From Micromonospora rubida (GTDB lineage Bacteria > Actinomycetota > Actinomycetes > Mycobacteriales > Micromonosporaceae), in contig NZ_JAAALO010000003.1 in assembly GCF_009908295.1 (NCBI RefSeq), positions 248,001 to 312,000 on the forward strand: a stretch of 64,000 nt of DNA, in the 5' to 3' direction. Under the pieces are notes generated by a model. The model ran no database searches and was not told where the DNA came from. It worked only from the letters and a program-made list of their open reading frames with translations. Positions 41,423 through 51,004 of this stretch are shown one piece after another; the first letter of the stretch is position 1; the number at the start of each line of letters is the position of its first letter. Made by a program: the position numbers and the translations under genes.

Positions 41423-42592
41423 ATGAGCGCGAAGACGACGGGACGCGACGCGCCGGCCGGCGACCTGCGGCTGGTCAACCTGACCAAGAGGTTCGGCATC
41501 TTCACCGCGGTCGACGACCTCGGCCTCACCATCCCGCAGGGCTCGTTCTTCGCCCTGCTCGGGGCGTCCGGCTGCGGCAAGACCACCACCCTGCGCATGA
41601 TCGCCGGCCTGGAGCAGCCGACGAGCGGGCAGGTGCTGCTCGGTGACCGGGACATCGCCCGGCTGCGCCCGTACAAGCGGCCGGTCAACACCGTGTTCCA
41701 GAGCTACGCGCTCTTCCCGCACCTCAACATCTTCGAGAACGTGGCGTTCGGGCTGCGGCGGCGCGGCATCCGCTCCGTCGACGACGAGGTCATGCGGATG
41801 CTCGCGCTGGTGCAGCTCGACGACTTCGGCCACCGCCGCCCGGCCCAGCTCTCCGGCGGGCAGCAGCAGCGGGTCGCGCTGGCCCGCGCGCTGATCAACC
41901 AACCGCAGGTGCTGCTGCTCGACGAGCCGCTCGGCGCGCTCGACCTGAAGCTGCGCCGGCAGATGCAGATCGAGCTGAAGCGCATCCAGACCGAGGTAGG
42001 GATCACCTTCGTGCACGTCACCCACGACCAGGAGGAGGCCATGACCATGGCCGACACCGTCGCGGTGATGAACGCGGGGCGGATCGAGCAGCTCGGCGCC
42101 CCGGCCGACATCTACGAGTACCCGGGCACCGCGTTCGTGGCGAACTTCCTCGGCCAGTCCAACCTGCTCGCCGCCGAGGCCGCCGGGCCCGCCGGGTCCG
42201 AGGTGCCGGTCACCGCCCACGGTGCCAACTTCTCCGTGCCCGCCGACCGCGCCCGCGCCGACCGGGGCACGGTCTACCTGGGGGTACGCCCCGAGAAGCT
42301 GCACCTGGCCGACTCCGCCGACCGGGTTCCCGCCGGCCACCAGCACGTCACCGGCGTGGTCACCGACGCCTCGTACGTCGGGGTCAGCACCCAGTACCTG
42401 GTGCGCACCGGCTGGGGCGGCGAGCTGTCCGCGTTCGCGGCGAACAGCGGGCTCGGCGGCCGGCTGCCGGTCGGCGCGTCCGTGGTGGCGCACTGGGACC
42501 CCCGACACGCGTTCCTGCTGCCCCGGAAGCCGGGGCAGGACGACGACCGCACCGCCGGCCTGCTCGACGAGCCGGTGGGTGCGTCCTCGTGA
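41423..42592 (+). CDS. potA: Polyamine ABC transporter ATP-binding protein
   Basis: The 389-residue ATPase powers polyamine import. Seen in order: Walker A GASGCGKTT near residue 46, Q-loop in VNTVFQSYALFPHL, signature LSGGQQQR, Walker B VLLLDEPLGALD, switch His in VHVTHDQEEAM, and a C-terminal TOBE domain (VYLGVRPEKLHL; VTDASYVGVSTQYLV). The ATG at 41423 lies 5 bp after the potD stop. The gene overlaps potB by the GTGA at 42589. Length and order are typical for PotA. Confidence 0.93.
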   Translation: MSAKTTGRDAPAGDLRLVNLTKRFGIFTAVDDLGLTIPQGSFFALLGASGCGKTTTLRMIAGLEQPTSGQVLLGDRDIARLRPYKRPVNTVFQSYALFPHLNIFENVAFGLRRRGIRSVDDEVMRMLALVQLDDFGHRRPAQLSGGQQQRVALARALINQPQVLLLDEPLGALDLKLRRQMQIELKRIQTEVGITFVHVTHDQEEAMTMADTVAVMNAGRIEQLGAPADIYEYPGTAFVANFLGQSNLLAAEAAGPAGSEVPVTAHGANFSVPADRARADRGTVYLGVRPEKLHLADSADRVPAGHQHVTGVVTDASYVGVSTQYLVRTGWGGELSAFAANSGLGGRLPVGASVVAHWDPRHAFLLPRKPGQDDDRTAGLLDEPVGASS

Positions 42593-43503
42593 CGGCGCTG
42601 GCCCACGTACCCACGTCGACGGGGCAACCGCCGGGGCCCCCGCCGCCACCCCGGCGCGGGCGGCACCGGCTGCTGCCGTACCTGCTGCTCCTGCCCGGCG
42701 CGGCCTGGCTGCTGTTGTTCTTCGCCGTGCCGCTGTTCCAGCTCGCCGCCGCGAGCCTGTACGACCCGAGCGGCTCGCTCGCCACCGGGTACGCGCTGAC
42801 TTGGGCATTCGGCAACTACCCGGACGTGTTGCAGGCGTACTGGCCGCAGTTCGCCCGCTCCTTCGGGTACGCCGGGATCGCCCTGGTGCTGGCCCTGCTG
42901 ATGGGCTATCCGCTGGCGTACGCGATCGCGCAGAAGGCCGGCCGGTGGAAGAACCTGCTGCTGGTCTGCGTGGTCGCCCCGATGTTCACCAGCTTTCTGG
43001 TACGCACCCTGGCCTGGAAGACGATCCTGTCCGACAACGGCGCTCTGGTCGGGCTGCTGCGCGACGTGCACCTGCTCGGCCCCGACGGCCGGCTGCTGGC
43101 CACACCGATCGCGGTGATCCTCGGGCTGACGTACAACTTCCTGCCCTTCCTGGTGCTGCCGCTGTACGCGAGCCTGGAGCGGCTCGACCACCGGCTGCTG
43201 GAGGCGGCCGGCGACCTGTACGCGAGCCCGGTGCAGACGTTCCGCCGGGTCACCCTGCCGCTGTCGATGCCCGGCCTGATCGCCGGCACGCTGCTGTTCT
43301 TCATCCCGGCGACCGGCGACTACATCAACGCGGAGCTGCTCGGCACCCCCAACGAATACATGATCGGCAACGTCATCGACTCGGCGTTCCTGGTCCGGCT
43401 GGACTACCCGCAGGGCGCGGCGCTGTCGTTCCTGCTGATGGCGGCGATCCTCGCGGTGGTCTTCGGCTACCTGCGCCGGGCCGGAACGGAGGAGGTGCTG
43501 TGA
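42589..43503 (+). CDS. potB: Polyamine ABC transporter permease
   Basis: The 304-residue inner-membrane permease has about six hydrophobic helices after a Pro-rich cytosolic N terminus, and the EAA loop with EAAGDLYASPVQTFRRVTLP, which docks the ATPase. The start is GTG 42589, overlapping the potA stop; its own stop overlaps potC. It forms the import channel together with PotC. Confidence 0.92.
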   Translation: MTALAHVPTSTGQPPGPPPPPRRGRHRLLPYLLLLPGAAWLLLFFAVPLFQLAAASLYDPSGSLATGYALTWAFGNYPDVLQAYWPQFARSFGYAGIALVLALLMGYPLAYAIAQKAGRWKNLLLVCVVAPMFTSFLVRTLAWKTILSDNGALVGLLRDVHLLGPDGRLLATPIAVILGLTYNFLPFLVLPLYASLERLDHRLLEAAGDLYASPVQTFRRVTLPLSMPGLIAGTLLFFIPATGDYINAELLGTPNEYMIGNVIDSAFLVRLDYPQGAALSFLLMAAILAVVFGYLRRAGTEEVL

Positions 43504-44366
43504 GGTTCTCCCGCTGGCTGGCCGACCGCTGGGTGATGGGCGTGGCCCTGCTGGTGCTCGGCTACCTGTCCCTGCCGATCGCCGTGGTCGCCGCACTGTC
43601 GTTCAACCGCCCGTCCAGCCGCCTGTCGTACGACTTCAACGAGTTCACGCTCGACAACTGGCGGCAGCCCTGCGCCACCTCCGACATGTGCGACTCGGTG
43701 CTGCGCAGCGTGCAGATCGGCTTCATCTCCACCGTCGTCGCCACCGTGCTCGGCACGCTGATGGCGTTCGCGCTGGTCCGGCACCGGTTCACCGGCCGGT
43801 CCGGGATCAACCTGCTGATCTTCCTGCCGATGGCCACGCCCGAGCTGGTGATGGGCACCTCGCTGCTGGCCCTGTTCGTCTCCGCGGGCGTGCCGCAGGG
43901 CTTCTGGACCGTCGTCATCGCGCACGTCATGTTCTGCGTGTCGTTCGTGGTGGTGACCGTCAAGGCGCGGCTCGCCGGGATGGACCGGCGGCTGGAGGAG
44001 GCCGCGGCGGACCTGTACGCCGGCCCGTGGCAGACGTTCCGCCTGGTCACCCTGCCGCTGGTGCTCCCCGGCATCGTGGCCGCCGCGCTCCTGGCGTTCT
44101 CGCTCAGCTTCGACGACTTCATCATCACGAACTTCAACGCCGGCACCACCGTCACGTTCCCGATGTATGTCTGGGGTGCCGCCCAGCGGGGCATTCCGCC
44201 GCAGGTCAACGTCATCGGCACGGCGATGTTCGTGATCGCGCTGCTGCTCGTCGGGCTCACCTCGCTGCGCGGGCGGCGGTCCCGCCGCGCCGCCCTCCCG
44301 GTCGCCCCGACAGCAGGCCGCCCGGTCACCTCGGCAACCGGCCGCCGGGCGAAGAGCCCGTCATGA
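43500..44366 (+). CDS. potC: Polyamine ABC transporter permease
   Basis: The 288-residue permease partner of PotB. It has about six helices, an EAA loop EAAADLYAGPWQTFRLVTLP, and the SLSFDDFIITNF segment seen in PotC proteins. The C terminus is a short Arg/Pro-rich cytosolic tail. GTG 43500 overlaps the potB stop and its stop overlaps the downstream oxidase start (ATGA), so the oxidase is translated along with the transporter. Confidence 0.92.
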   Translation: MRFSRWLADRWVMGVALLVLGYLSLPIAVVAALSFNRPSSRLSYDFNEFTLDNWRQPCATSDMCDSVLRSVQIGFISTVVATVLGTLMAFALVRHRFTGRSGINLLIFLPMATPELVMGTSLLALFVSAGVPQGFWTVVIAHVMFCVSFVVVTVKARLAGMDRRLEEAAADLYAGPWQTFRLVTLPLVLPGIVAAALLAFSLSFDDFIITNFNAGTTVTFPMYVWGAAQRGIPPQVNVIGTAMFVIALLLVGLTSLRGRRSRRAALPVAPTAGRPVTSATGRRAKSPS

Positions 44367-45784
44367 TCCTCCCGCATACCGGCCGGGCGCTCGCCGACGC
44401 GGCGCCCGTTCCGTACTGGCTCGACCGGCCGGAACGCCCCGACCCGCTGCCGCCGCTGGCCGGCGCGCACGCCGCCGACCTGTTGGTGATCGGCGGCGGG
44501 TACAGCGGGCTGTGGGCGGCCCTGCTGGCCAAGCAGGCCGACCCCGACCGGGACGTGCTGCTCGTCGAGGCCGGCACCTGCGGCTGGGCGGCGTCCGGGC
44601 GCAACGGCGGGTTCTGCGCGGCCTCGCTCACCCACGGGCTGGCCAACGGGGCGGGCCGGTTCCCCGGCGAGATCGCCGAGCTGGAACGCCTCGGCCGGGA
44701 GAACCTGGCCGACATCGCCGCCACCGTCGACGCGTACGGCATCGACTGCGACTTCGAGCGCACCGGCGAACTGGCGGTGGCCGTCGAGCCGTACCAGCTC
44801 GCCGGGCTCGCCGAGGACGCGGAGCTGGGCCGCCGGTACGGCCACGACGTGCGGCTGCTCGACCGCGACGAGGTGCGCGCCGAGGTCGACTCGCCGACGT
44901 ACCTCGGCGGGATGTGGGACCGCGACCGGGTGGCGATGCTCGACCCGGCGAAGCTGGCGTGGGGGCTGCGCCGCGCCTGCCTCGACCTCGGCGTGCGCAT
45001 CCACGAGCACACCCGGGTCACCGGCCTGCGCGGCGACGGCCCCGCCCTGCGCGCCGCCACCCTCGGCGGGGCCGGGCGGGCCCCCGGCGTCGTTCGCGCC
45101 CGGCGGGTCGTCCTCGCCACCAACGCGTTCCCGCCGCTGCTGCGCCGGCTGCGCGCCTGGCTCGTCCCCGTCTACGACTACGCCCTGATGACCGAGCCGC
45201 TGACCCCGGCCCAGCGGGACGCGATCGGCTGGCGCAACCGGCAGGGGCTCGCCGACACCGGCAACCAGTTCCACTACTACCGGATCACCGCCGACGGGCG
45301 GATCCTGTTCGGCGGCTACGACGCGGTCTACCACCACGGCAACCGGGTCGCCCCCGAGCTGGAGCAGCGGCCGGCCACCTTCACCGCCCTCGCCGAGCAC
45401 TTCTTCACCACGTTCCCGCAGCTCGCCGACGTGCGCTTCAGTCACCGCTGGGGCGGCGTCATCGACACCTGCACCCGGTTCTGCCCGTTCTTCGGCACCG
45501 CGTACGACGGCCGGCTGGCGTACGCGGCCGGCTACACCGGCCTCGGCGTCGGGGCCACCCGGTTCGGCGCGCGGGTGATGCTCGACCTGCTGGCCGGCGG
45601 GGACACCCCGCTGACCCGGCTCGACATGGCCCGGGGCAAGCCGGTGCCGTTCCCGCCGGAGCCCGTCCGGGCCGCCGGAATCCACCTCACCCGCTGGTCG
45701 CTGGCCCGCGCCGACGCGCGCGACGGCCGGCGCAACCTCTGGCTCCGTACACTCGATCGTCTTGGTTTGGGGTTCGATACCTGA
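44363..45784 (+). CDS. FAD-dependent amine oxidase (second PuuB-like enzyme)
   Basis: A DAO-family flavoprotein of 473 residues, paralogous in type to the enzyme at 35050. The N-terminal fold is LLVIGGGYSGLWAALLA, followed by CGWAASGRNGGFC, the flavin-loop signature of PuuB-like oxidases; the late SHRWGGVID and TGLGVGATRFGARVM motifs also fit. It is translationally coupled to potC. The obvious inference is that it oxidises the polyamine just imported, or its gamma-glutamyl form. No gamma-glutamylputrescine synthetase (PuuA) is in the window, so the direct route is also possible. A 40-residue N-terminal segment before the fold is longer than in many relatives. Confidence 0.87.
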   Translation: MILPHTGRALADAAPVPYWLDRPERPDPLPPLAGAHAADLLVIGGGYSGLWAALLAKQADPDRDVLLVEAGTCGWAASGRNGGFCAASLTHGLANGAGRFPGEIAELERLGRENLADIAATVDAYGIDCDFERTGELAVAVEPYQLAGLAEDAELGRRYGHDVRLLDRDEVRAEVDSPTYLGGMWDRDRVAMLDPAKLAWGLRRACLDLGVRIHEHTRVTGLRGDGPALRAATLGGAGRAPGVVRARRVVLATNAFPPLLRRLRAWLVPVYDYALMTEPLTPAQRDAIGWRNRQGLADTGNQFHYYRITADGRILFGGYDAVYHHGNRVAPELEQRPATFTALAEHFFTTFPQLADVRFSHRWGGVIDTCTRFCPFFGTAYDGRLAYAAGYTGLGVGATRFGARVMLDLLAGGDTPLTRLDMARGKPVPFPPEPVRAAGIHLTRWSLARADARDGRRNLWLRTLDRLGLGFDT

Positions 45785-46986
45785 TGCGCATCCTGCTCGT
45801 CGGCGCCGGCGGTGTCGGTTCCGCCGCCGTCGCCATCGCCGCCCGCCGAACCTTTTTCGACACCATGGTCGTCGCCGACGCCGACCCGGCCCGCGCCGCC
45901 CGCGCGGTCGACGGCCACGGGGACCGCTTCGTGGCCGCGACCGTCGACGCCTCCCGCGCCGACGCGGTCGCCGCGCTGTGCCGCGAGCACCGGATCACCC
46001 ACGTGCTCAACGCCGTCGACCCGCGCTTCGTCATGCCGATCTTCGACGGCGCGTACGCGGCCGGCGCCGACTACCTCGACATGGCGATGTCCCTGTCCCA
46101 CCCGCACCCGAAGCGCCCGCACGCCGAGACCGGCGTGAAGCTCGGCGACGACCAGTTCGCCGCCGCCGACCGGTGGGCCGGGGCGGGCCGGCTCGCGCTG
46201 TGCGGCATCGGCGTCGAACCGGGCCTGTCCGACATCTTCGCCCGGTACGCCGCCGACGAGCTGTTCGGCGAGATCGACGAGATCGGCGTACGCGACGGCG
46301 CGAACCTGACCGTCGACGGCTACGCCTTCGCCCCGTCCTTCTCCATTTGGACGACGATCGAGGAGTGCCTGAACCCGCCGGTGATCTGGGAGAAGGACCG
46401 GGGCTGGTTCACCACCGAGCCGTTCAGCGAGCCCGAGGTGTTCCACTTCCCCGAGGGGATCGGCCCGGTGGAGTGCGTCAACGTCGAGCACGAGGAGGTG
46501 CTGCTCATCCCGCGCTGGGTCGACGCGCGGCGGGTCACCTTCAAGTACGGCCTCGGCGAGGAGTTCATCGAGGTCCTGCGTACCCTGCACAAGCTCGGCC
46601 TGGACTCCACCGAACCGGTCACCGTGCGCGGCGTGCCGATGTCCCCGCGCGACGTGGTGGCCGCCTGCCTGCCCGACCCGGCCACCCTCGGGGCGAAGAT
46701 GCGCGGCAAGACCTGCGCCGGCACCTGGGTGCGGGGTCTGTCGAAGTCGGGTGAGCCCCGCGAGGTCTACCTCTACCACGTCGTCGACAACGAGTGGTCC
46801 ATGCGCGAGTACGGCCACCAGGCCGTGGTCTGGCAGACCGCCGTCAACCCGGTCGTCGCCCTGGAACTGCTCGCCACCGGCGCGTGGTCCGGCACCGGCG
46901 TGCTCGGCCCGGAGGCGCTGCCCCCGCTGCCGTTCCTCGACCTGCTCACCGGCTACGGCTCGCCATGGGGGATGGAGGAACGTTGA
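45784..46986 (+). CDS. Saccharopine dehydrogenase-like NAD(P)-dependent reductase
   Basis: The 400-residue protein has a Rossmann motif at the very start (ILLVGAGGVGSAAVAIAARR) and the saccharopine-dehydrogenase-family pattern LNAVDPRFVMPIFDGAYAAG, DYLDMAM, ALCGIGVEPGLSDIFARY. This family also contains carboxynorspermidine dehydrogenases, which join an aminoaldehyde to a diamine. Its ATG overlaps the upstream oxidase stop (TGATG), placing it in the pot operon, so an aldehyde from polyamine oxidation is a plausible substrate. Lysine breakdown through saccharopine is the other candidate. The exact reaction is not deducible. Confidence 0.85.
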   Translation: MRILLVGAGGVGSAAVAIAARRTFFDTMVVADADPARAARAVDGHGDRFVAATVDASRADAVAALCREHRITHVLNAVDPRFVMPIFDGAYAAGADYLDMAMSLSHPHPKRPHAETGVKLGDDQFAAADRWAGAGRLALCGIGVEPGLSDIFARYAADELFGEIDEIGVRDGANLTVDGYAFAPSFSIWTTIEECLNPPVIWEKDRGWFTTEPFSEPEVFHFPEGIGPVECVNVEHEEVLLIPRWVDARRVTFKYGLGEEFIEVLRTLHKLGLDSTEPVTVRGVPMSPRDVVAACLPDPATLGAKMRGKTCAGTWVRGLSKSGEPREVYLYHVVDNEWSMREYGHQAVVWQTAVNPVVALELLATGAWSGTGVLGPEALPPLPFLDLLTGYGSPWGMEER

Positions 46987-47032
46987 CCAGCCATCGCCAG
47001 GTTTAGCTTGGGCTATAGTTCTGGCGTGGCGG

Positions 47033-47206
47033 GATGTCGCAGTGCGGGTGTTGTTCGTCTTCGATCCGTGGTCCCAGGCCGTGCTGCTTGTCGCGGGGAA
47101 CAAAGCGCACAACCGGACCCGGTGGTACCGGGACAACATTCCGCTGGCCGAGACGGCCTACAAGGCATGGCTGCACCACGAGAGTCAGCGAAGGGGGGAG
47201 CCGTGA
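47033..47206 (+). pseudogene. HigB/Gp49-like toxin, 5' part missing
   Basis: The stretch VRVLFVFDPWSQAVLLVAGNK and RWYRDNIPLAE matches the C-terminal half of phage Gp49-like/HigB-type RNase toxins (RelE/ParE fold). Those proteins are about 110-120 residues long; here at most about 58 residues precede the stop. No start codon with a ribosome site precedes the conserved part, and the missing N-terminal half is not found in other frames upstream, where the dehydrogenase gene ends. It keeps the usual overlap with the antitoxin gene. It is therefore most likely a decayed toxin beside a surviving antitoxin. Confidence 0.65.
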
Positions 47207-47514
47207 CCGAGTTCCACGACTGGGAGGACATCCGCGACGAGCTTCGGGACGACGAAGCCGCGTACGAGCAGGAGCGTGCCCGAACCGAGGCATGGGTGAG
47301 CGCCTTCCACCTGGCCGAGGAGCGCAAGCGGCTCGGGCTCACTCAGCGCCAGGTGGCCGAGCTGATGGGAGTCACCCCGGGTCGGGTGAGCCAGATCGAG
47401 AACGGTGACCTCGACGTCAACGAGGTCGCCACGCTGAGCCGCTACGCCGCCGCCCTGGGCGCCCGGCTCCGGATCATCTTCGACTACGGCAACGACCTGC
47501 GCCAGATCGCCTGA
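47203..47514 (+). CDS. HigA-like antitoxin, XRE-type HTH protein
   Basis: The 103-residue protein carries a central helix-turn-helix (RLGLTQRQVAELMGVTPGRVSQIENG) followed by a short C-terminal sheet (LSRYAAALGARLRIIFDYG), typical of HigA-type antitoxins and their relatives. GTG 47203 follows AAGGGGGGAG and overlaps the toxin-fragment stop (GTGA), the normal arrangement for toxin-first pairs. With the toxin broken, it might persist only as a repressor of its own promoter or as an addiction-free relic. A -10-like TATAGT lies at 47014-47019. Confidence 0.82.
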   Translation: MTEFHDWEDIRDELRDDEAAYEQERARTEAWVSAFHLAEERKRLGLTQRQVAELMGVTPGRVSQIENGDLDVNEVATLSRYAAALGARLRIIFDYGNDLRQIA

Positions 47515-47575
47515 CAAGCGGTGCCACCCGCTGCCCCGAGCACATTTCTCGCTTGAGGCAGCGGGTGGTCGTCGG

Positions 47576-48058
47576 TTACGGCTGGTCGAGTGATTCGTCG
47601 TTCCCGCGCCGGCCGGTCAGGGTGGGAGTGGGGGTGAGGTGGGAGCGGATCAGGAAGCGGAGGCCGTCGGGGGCCTCCAGGCTGAAGCCGCTGCCCCGGC
47701 CCGGGACCACGTCGACCGTGAGCCTGGTGTGCTTCCAGAGCTGCCACTGGGATTTCGAGATCCAGAACTCGACGGGCTCGGGGACGCCGTCGACCGCCAG
47801 CGACGCCAGCAGCACGTCCGACGCGCCGGTGCGGAACTCGCCCGCCGGAAAGCACATCGGGGCGCTGCCGTCGCAGCAGCCGCCGGACTGGTGGAACATC
47901 AGCGGCCCGTGCCGCCCCCGCAGCGACCGGATCAGTTCGGCCGCCGCAGGGGTGAGGGAGACGGGCGACGCCGCGCCGCCCGGGTCGGGTGGGAAACGCG
48001 CGCCGGCACCGACCGGGTCGGGCAGGAACTGCGCGCCGGCGCTGACCGGATCGGCCAT
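47576..48058 (-). CDS. DUF779 protein
   Basis: The 160-residue protein contains MFHQSGGCCDGSAPMCFPAG and ISKSQWQLWKHTRLTVDVVP, the DUF779 signature with its Cys-rich, probably metal-binding cluster. DUF779 genes accompany ExaC/AcoD-type aldehyde dehydrogenases, and here it is directly downstream of one with a 4-nt overlap (ATGA at 48058). A 32-residue Pro-rich N-terminal extension with imperfect repeats (AGAQFLPDPVGAGARFPPDP) precedes the domain, which is unusual. Exact function is unknown; it may mature or protect the dehydrogenase. Confidence 0.85.
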   Translation of the reverse strand: MADPVSAGAQFLPDPVGAGARFPPDPGGAASPVSLTPAAAELIRSLRGRHGPLMFHQSGGCCDGSAPMCFPAGEFRTGASDVLLASLAVDGVPEPVEFWISKSQWQLWKHTRLTVDVVPGRGSGFSLEAPDGLRFLIRSHLTPTPTLTGRRGNDESLDQP

Positions 48059-49563
48059 CAGAAGAAGCCGAGCTTCTTGGGGGAGTAGCTGACCAGCAGG
48101 TTCTTCGTCTGCTGGTAGTGCTCCAGCATCATCTTGTGGTTTTCGCGGCCGATGCCGGACTGCTTGTACCCGCCGAACGCGGCGTGCGCCGGGTACGCGT
48201 GGTAGCAGTTCGTCCAGACCCGACCGGCCTGAATGGCCCGTCCGGCCCGGTACGCGGTGTTCATGTCCCGGGTCCAGACGCCGGCCCCGAGCCCGTACAG
48301 GGTGTCGTTGGCGATCTTCACGGCGTCGTCCAGGTCGGCGAAGGAGGTCACCGAGACGACCGGGCCGAAGATCTCCTCCTGGAAGATCCGCATCGAGTTG
48401 TCGCCCTCGAAGATCGTCGGCTGCACGTAGTAGCCGCCGGACAGCTCGCCGCCGAGGTCGGCGCGTTCCCCGCCGGTGAGCACACGAGCGCCCTCCTGGC
48501 GGCCGATGTCCAGGTAGGACAGGATTTTTTCGAGCTGGTCGTTGGACGCCTGCGCGCCGATCATCGTGTCGGTGTCCAGCGGGTGGCCCTGGCGTACCGC
48601 CCGGGTGCGGTCCACCGCCGTCGCGAGGAAGTCCGCGTAGTGACCCTGCTGGATCAGCGCCCTCGACGGGCAGGTGCAGACCTCGCCGGAGTTCAGGGCG
48701 AACATGGTGAACCCTTCGAGGGCCTTGTCGAGGAAGTCGTCGGACGCCGCGCTCACATCGTCGAAGAAGATGTTCGGGCTCTTGCCGCCCAGCTCCAGGG
48801 TGACCGGCTTGATGTTCTCGCTGGCGTACTGCATGATCAGCCGCCCGGTGGTGGTCTCCCCGGTGAACGCCACCTTCGCCACCCGGGGCGAGGACGCGAG
48901 CGGCTTGCCCGCCTCGACGCCGAAGCCGTTGACGACGTTGACCACGCCGGGCGGGAGCAGATCGGCGATCAGCGAGATCAGGTGGTGGATGGACGCCGGG
49001 GTCTGCTCGGCGGGCTTGAGCACCACCGCGTTGCCGGCCGCGAGGGCCGGGGCGAGCTTCCAGACGGCCATCAGGATCGGGAAGTTCCACGGGATGATCT
49101 GCCCGACCACGCCGAGCGGCTCGTGGAAGTGGTACGCCACGGTGTCGTCGTCCAGCTCGCCGAGGCTGCCCTCCTGGGCCCGGATCGCCCCGGCGAAGTA
49201 GCGGAAGTGGTCGATCGCCAGGGGGATGTCGGCGGCCAGGCTCTCCCGTACCGGCTTGCCGTTCTCCCAGGTCTCGGCGACCGCGAGGGACTCCAGGTTC
49301 TCCTGCATCCGGTCGGCGATCCGGTTGAGGATCAACGCCCGCTCGGCGGCCGGGGTGCGGCCCCAGGCGTCGGCCGCGCCGTGGGCGGCGTCGAGGGCGC
49401 GTTCGACGTCCTCGGCGGTGCCGCGGGCCACCTCGCAGAACGTCTGGCCGGTGATCGGGGTGGGATTCTCGAAGTACTGGCCGCCGTGCGGCTTGACGTA
49501 CTCGCCGCCGATGAAATGGTCGTAGCGGGACTGCCAGTGGGTGGGCGCGTCGTAGCGCGTCAT
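48058..49563 (-). CDS. Aldehyde dehydrogenase, ExaC/AcoD type
   Basis: The NAD-dependent enzyme oxidises acetaldehyde or other short aldehydes. The 501-residue product has all family marks: [21 protein letters not shown], the catalytic Glu in LELGGKSPN, the catalytic Cys in GEVCTCPSR, and [10 protein letters not shown]. The group with CTCPSR and a DUF779 partner is typically the acetaldehyde dehydrogenase of ethanol or acetoin use. The start is ATG 49563. A GAF-domain regulator follows upstream on the same strand after 40 bp, consistent with control of the pair. Confidence 0.93.
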   Translation of the reverse strand: MTRYDAPTHWQSRYDHFIGGEYVKPHGGQYFENPTPITGQTFCEVARGTAEDVERALDAAHGAADAWGRTPAAERALILNRIADRMQENLESLAVAETWENGKPVRESLAADIPLAIDHFRYFAGAIRAQEGSLGELDDDTVAYHFHEPLGVVGQIIPWNFPILMAVWKLAPALAAGNAVVLKPAEQTPASIHHLISLIADLLPPGVVNVVNGFGVEAGKPLASSPRVAKVAFTGETTTGRLIMQYASENIKPVTLELGGKSPNIFFDDVSAASDDFLDKALEGFTMFALNSGEVCTCPSRALIQQGHYADFLATAVDRTRAVRQGHPLDTDTMIGAQASNDQLEKILSYLDIGRQEGARVLTGGERADLGGELSGGYYVQPTIFEGDNSMRIFQEEIFGPVVSVTSFADLDDAVKIANDTLYGLGAGVWTRDMNTAYRAGRAIQAGRVWTNCYHAYPAHAAFGGYKQSGIGRENHKMMLEHYQQTKNLLVSYSPKKLGFF

Positions 49564-49603
49564 CGGTACCTCCGCCGTCGGTGCTCGGGTGACGGCGGCG
49601 AGG

Positions 49604-50884
49604 TTAGTTACCCCGACGTTGCAGCGACGTTGCGCGGCCGAGGTCGTACTCGATGCCGAGCTGGTGGGCGCGGGCCAGCGCGAGGGGCCGGCGGGGGGCG
49701 CCCGGCGGCAGCGCCCGCGCCAGGGCCTGCCAGGCGGCCAGGTCGTCGGTGCCGGCGGGCGTCGCGGTCCAGGCCGCGAGCGCCGCCGGGTCGCCGCCGG
49801 CCAGCACGGCGGCGCGCAACTGCCCGTCGACCAGCCGGCGCAGCCGCGCCACCCCCGGCGCGTCGGAGCAGGGCAGCAACGACCCCGGGTACGCGTCGAG
49901 CGCCCCCGCCACCTCACCCCGTTCCAGCAGCTCGGTGACGGTCCGGAAGTCCGCCCGCACCCGGGCGCGCAGCCGGTACGGGCGGGAGTCGAGCAGCTCC
50001 GCCCCCAGCGCCCGGCGCAGCCGGGACAGCTCGGCGCGCAGGGTGACCGGGTGCAGCAGGTCGTCGCCGTACAGGTCGAGGCCGAGCTGCTCGCCGGTGC
50101 GCCCCTCGGGATGGTGGAGCAGCAGCACCAGCAGCTCGCTGTGCCGGCGGCCGAGCCGGACGGTCCGCCCGCCGACGCGCACCTCCGCCTCGTCGCGGCC
50201 CAGCGCGCGCACGGTGACCGCGTCCGGCTCAGCCGGGCGGGCGGCGGCGAGCTGGGCCTCGGCGGCCCGGGCGGTGGCCCGCACCAGGGCGAGGCTCTGC
50301 GGGTGGGCGAGGTGGTCGCCGCCGGTGATGTCGACCGCGCCGAGCAGCCGCCCGGTGGCCGGGTCGTGGATCGGGGCGGCGGCGCAGGTCCAGCGCTGCA
50401 CGCGCCGGCTGAAATGCTCGGTCGCGAAGATCTGCACGCTGTGGTCGCAGGCCAGCGCGGTGCCGGGGGCGTTGGTGCCGGCGTGCGCCTCGTCCCAGCG
50501 GGCACCGGGCACGAAGTTCATCCGCTCGGCGTGCCGGAGCACCCCGGGATGCCCCTCCACCCAGAGCAGCCGCCCGTGCGCGTCGCAGACCGCCATCAGA
50601 TGCGCGCCGTCCAGCGCGATGCCGCCGAGCAGGTCCCGGAACAGCGGCAGCACCCGGGCCAGCGGGTGGGCGGCCCGGTAGCCCTCCAGCGCGTCGTCGG
50701 TCAGCTCGACCGGCGGTGCGACCTCGGGATCGACCAGCGCCGAGCGTTGCCAGGACCGGCGGACCACCTCCCGCACCCGGCCCGGCTCGGTTCCCGCGAG
50801 GAACGCCTCGTGGGCGGCGCCGACCTGCGCGATCCGCTCCGCCGGATCGGCGCCGAACTCCAGGGCGAGCCACGGGTCAGCCAT
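49604..50884 (-). CDS. GAF-domain transcriptional regulator with winged-helix C-terminal domain
   Basis: The 426-residue protein starts at ATG 50884, preceded by GAGGAGG. The N-terminal part has the AcoR-like pattern ([16 protein letters not shown]) and a GAF sensing domain ([40 protein letters not shown]). Instead of the AAA and Fis domains of AcoR proteins, the C terminus carries an OmpR/BTAD-like winged helix ([33 protein letters not shown]) and a short helical tail. This actinobacterial layout usually sits beside aldehyde dehydrogenase genes, as here. It probably senses an aldehyde or related ligand. Confidence 0.87.
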   Translation of the reverse strand: MADPWLALEFGADPAERIAQVGAAHEAFLAGTEPGRVREVVRRSWQRSALVDPEVAPPVELTDDALEGYRAAHPLARVLPLFRDLLGGIALDGAHLMAVCDAHGRLLWVEGHPGVLRHAERMNFVPGARWDEAHAGTNAPGTALACDHSVQIFATEHFSRRVQRWTCAAAPIHDPATGRLLGAVDITGGDHLAHPQSLALVRATARAAEAQLAAARPAEPDAVTVRALGRDEAEVRVGGRTVRLGRRHSELLVLLLHHPEGRTGEQLGLDLYGDDLLHPVTLRAELSRLRRALGAELLDSRPYRLRARVRADFRTVTELLERGEVAGALDAYPGSLLPCSDAPGVARLRRLVDGQLRAAVLAGGDPAALAAWTATPAGTDDLAAWQALARALPPGAPRRPLALARAHQLGIEYDLGRATSLQRRGN

Positions 50885-51004
50885 CGGCGACCTCCTCGCG
50901 ACCATCGTGACGCAGCTCACGCCGATCGCCAATACCGGTGGCCGACCTGGTTTCGTCCGGACGTCGCGCCCGTGGGTCCGGTGCCGTCCGGGGTGCGGGG
51001 CCCG

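Noticed and set aside
46983..47019. TTGACC ... TATAGT as a promoter of the toxin-antitoxin remnant
   Set aside because: The gap of 25 bp is too long for a sigma-70 promoter; only the -10-like element is noted.
47026..47514. Longer reading of the antitoxin from GTG 47026, 6 bp after TATAGT
   Set aside because: It would translate the toxin remnant out of frame; the GTG at 47203 has a strong ribosome site and the normal overlap.
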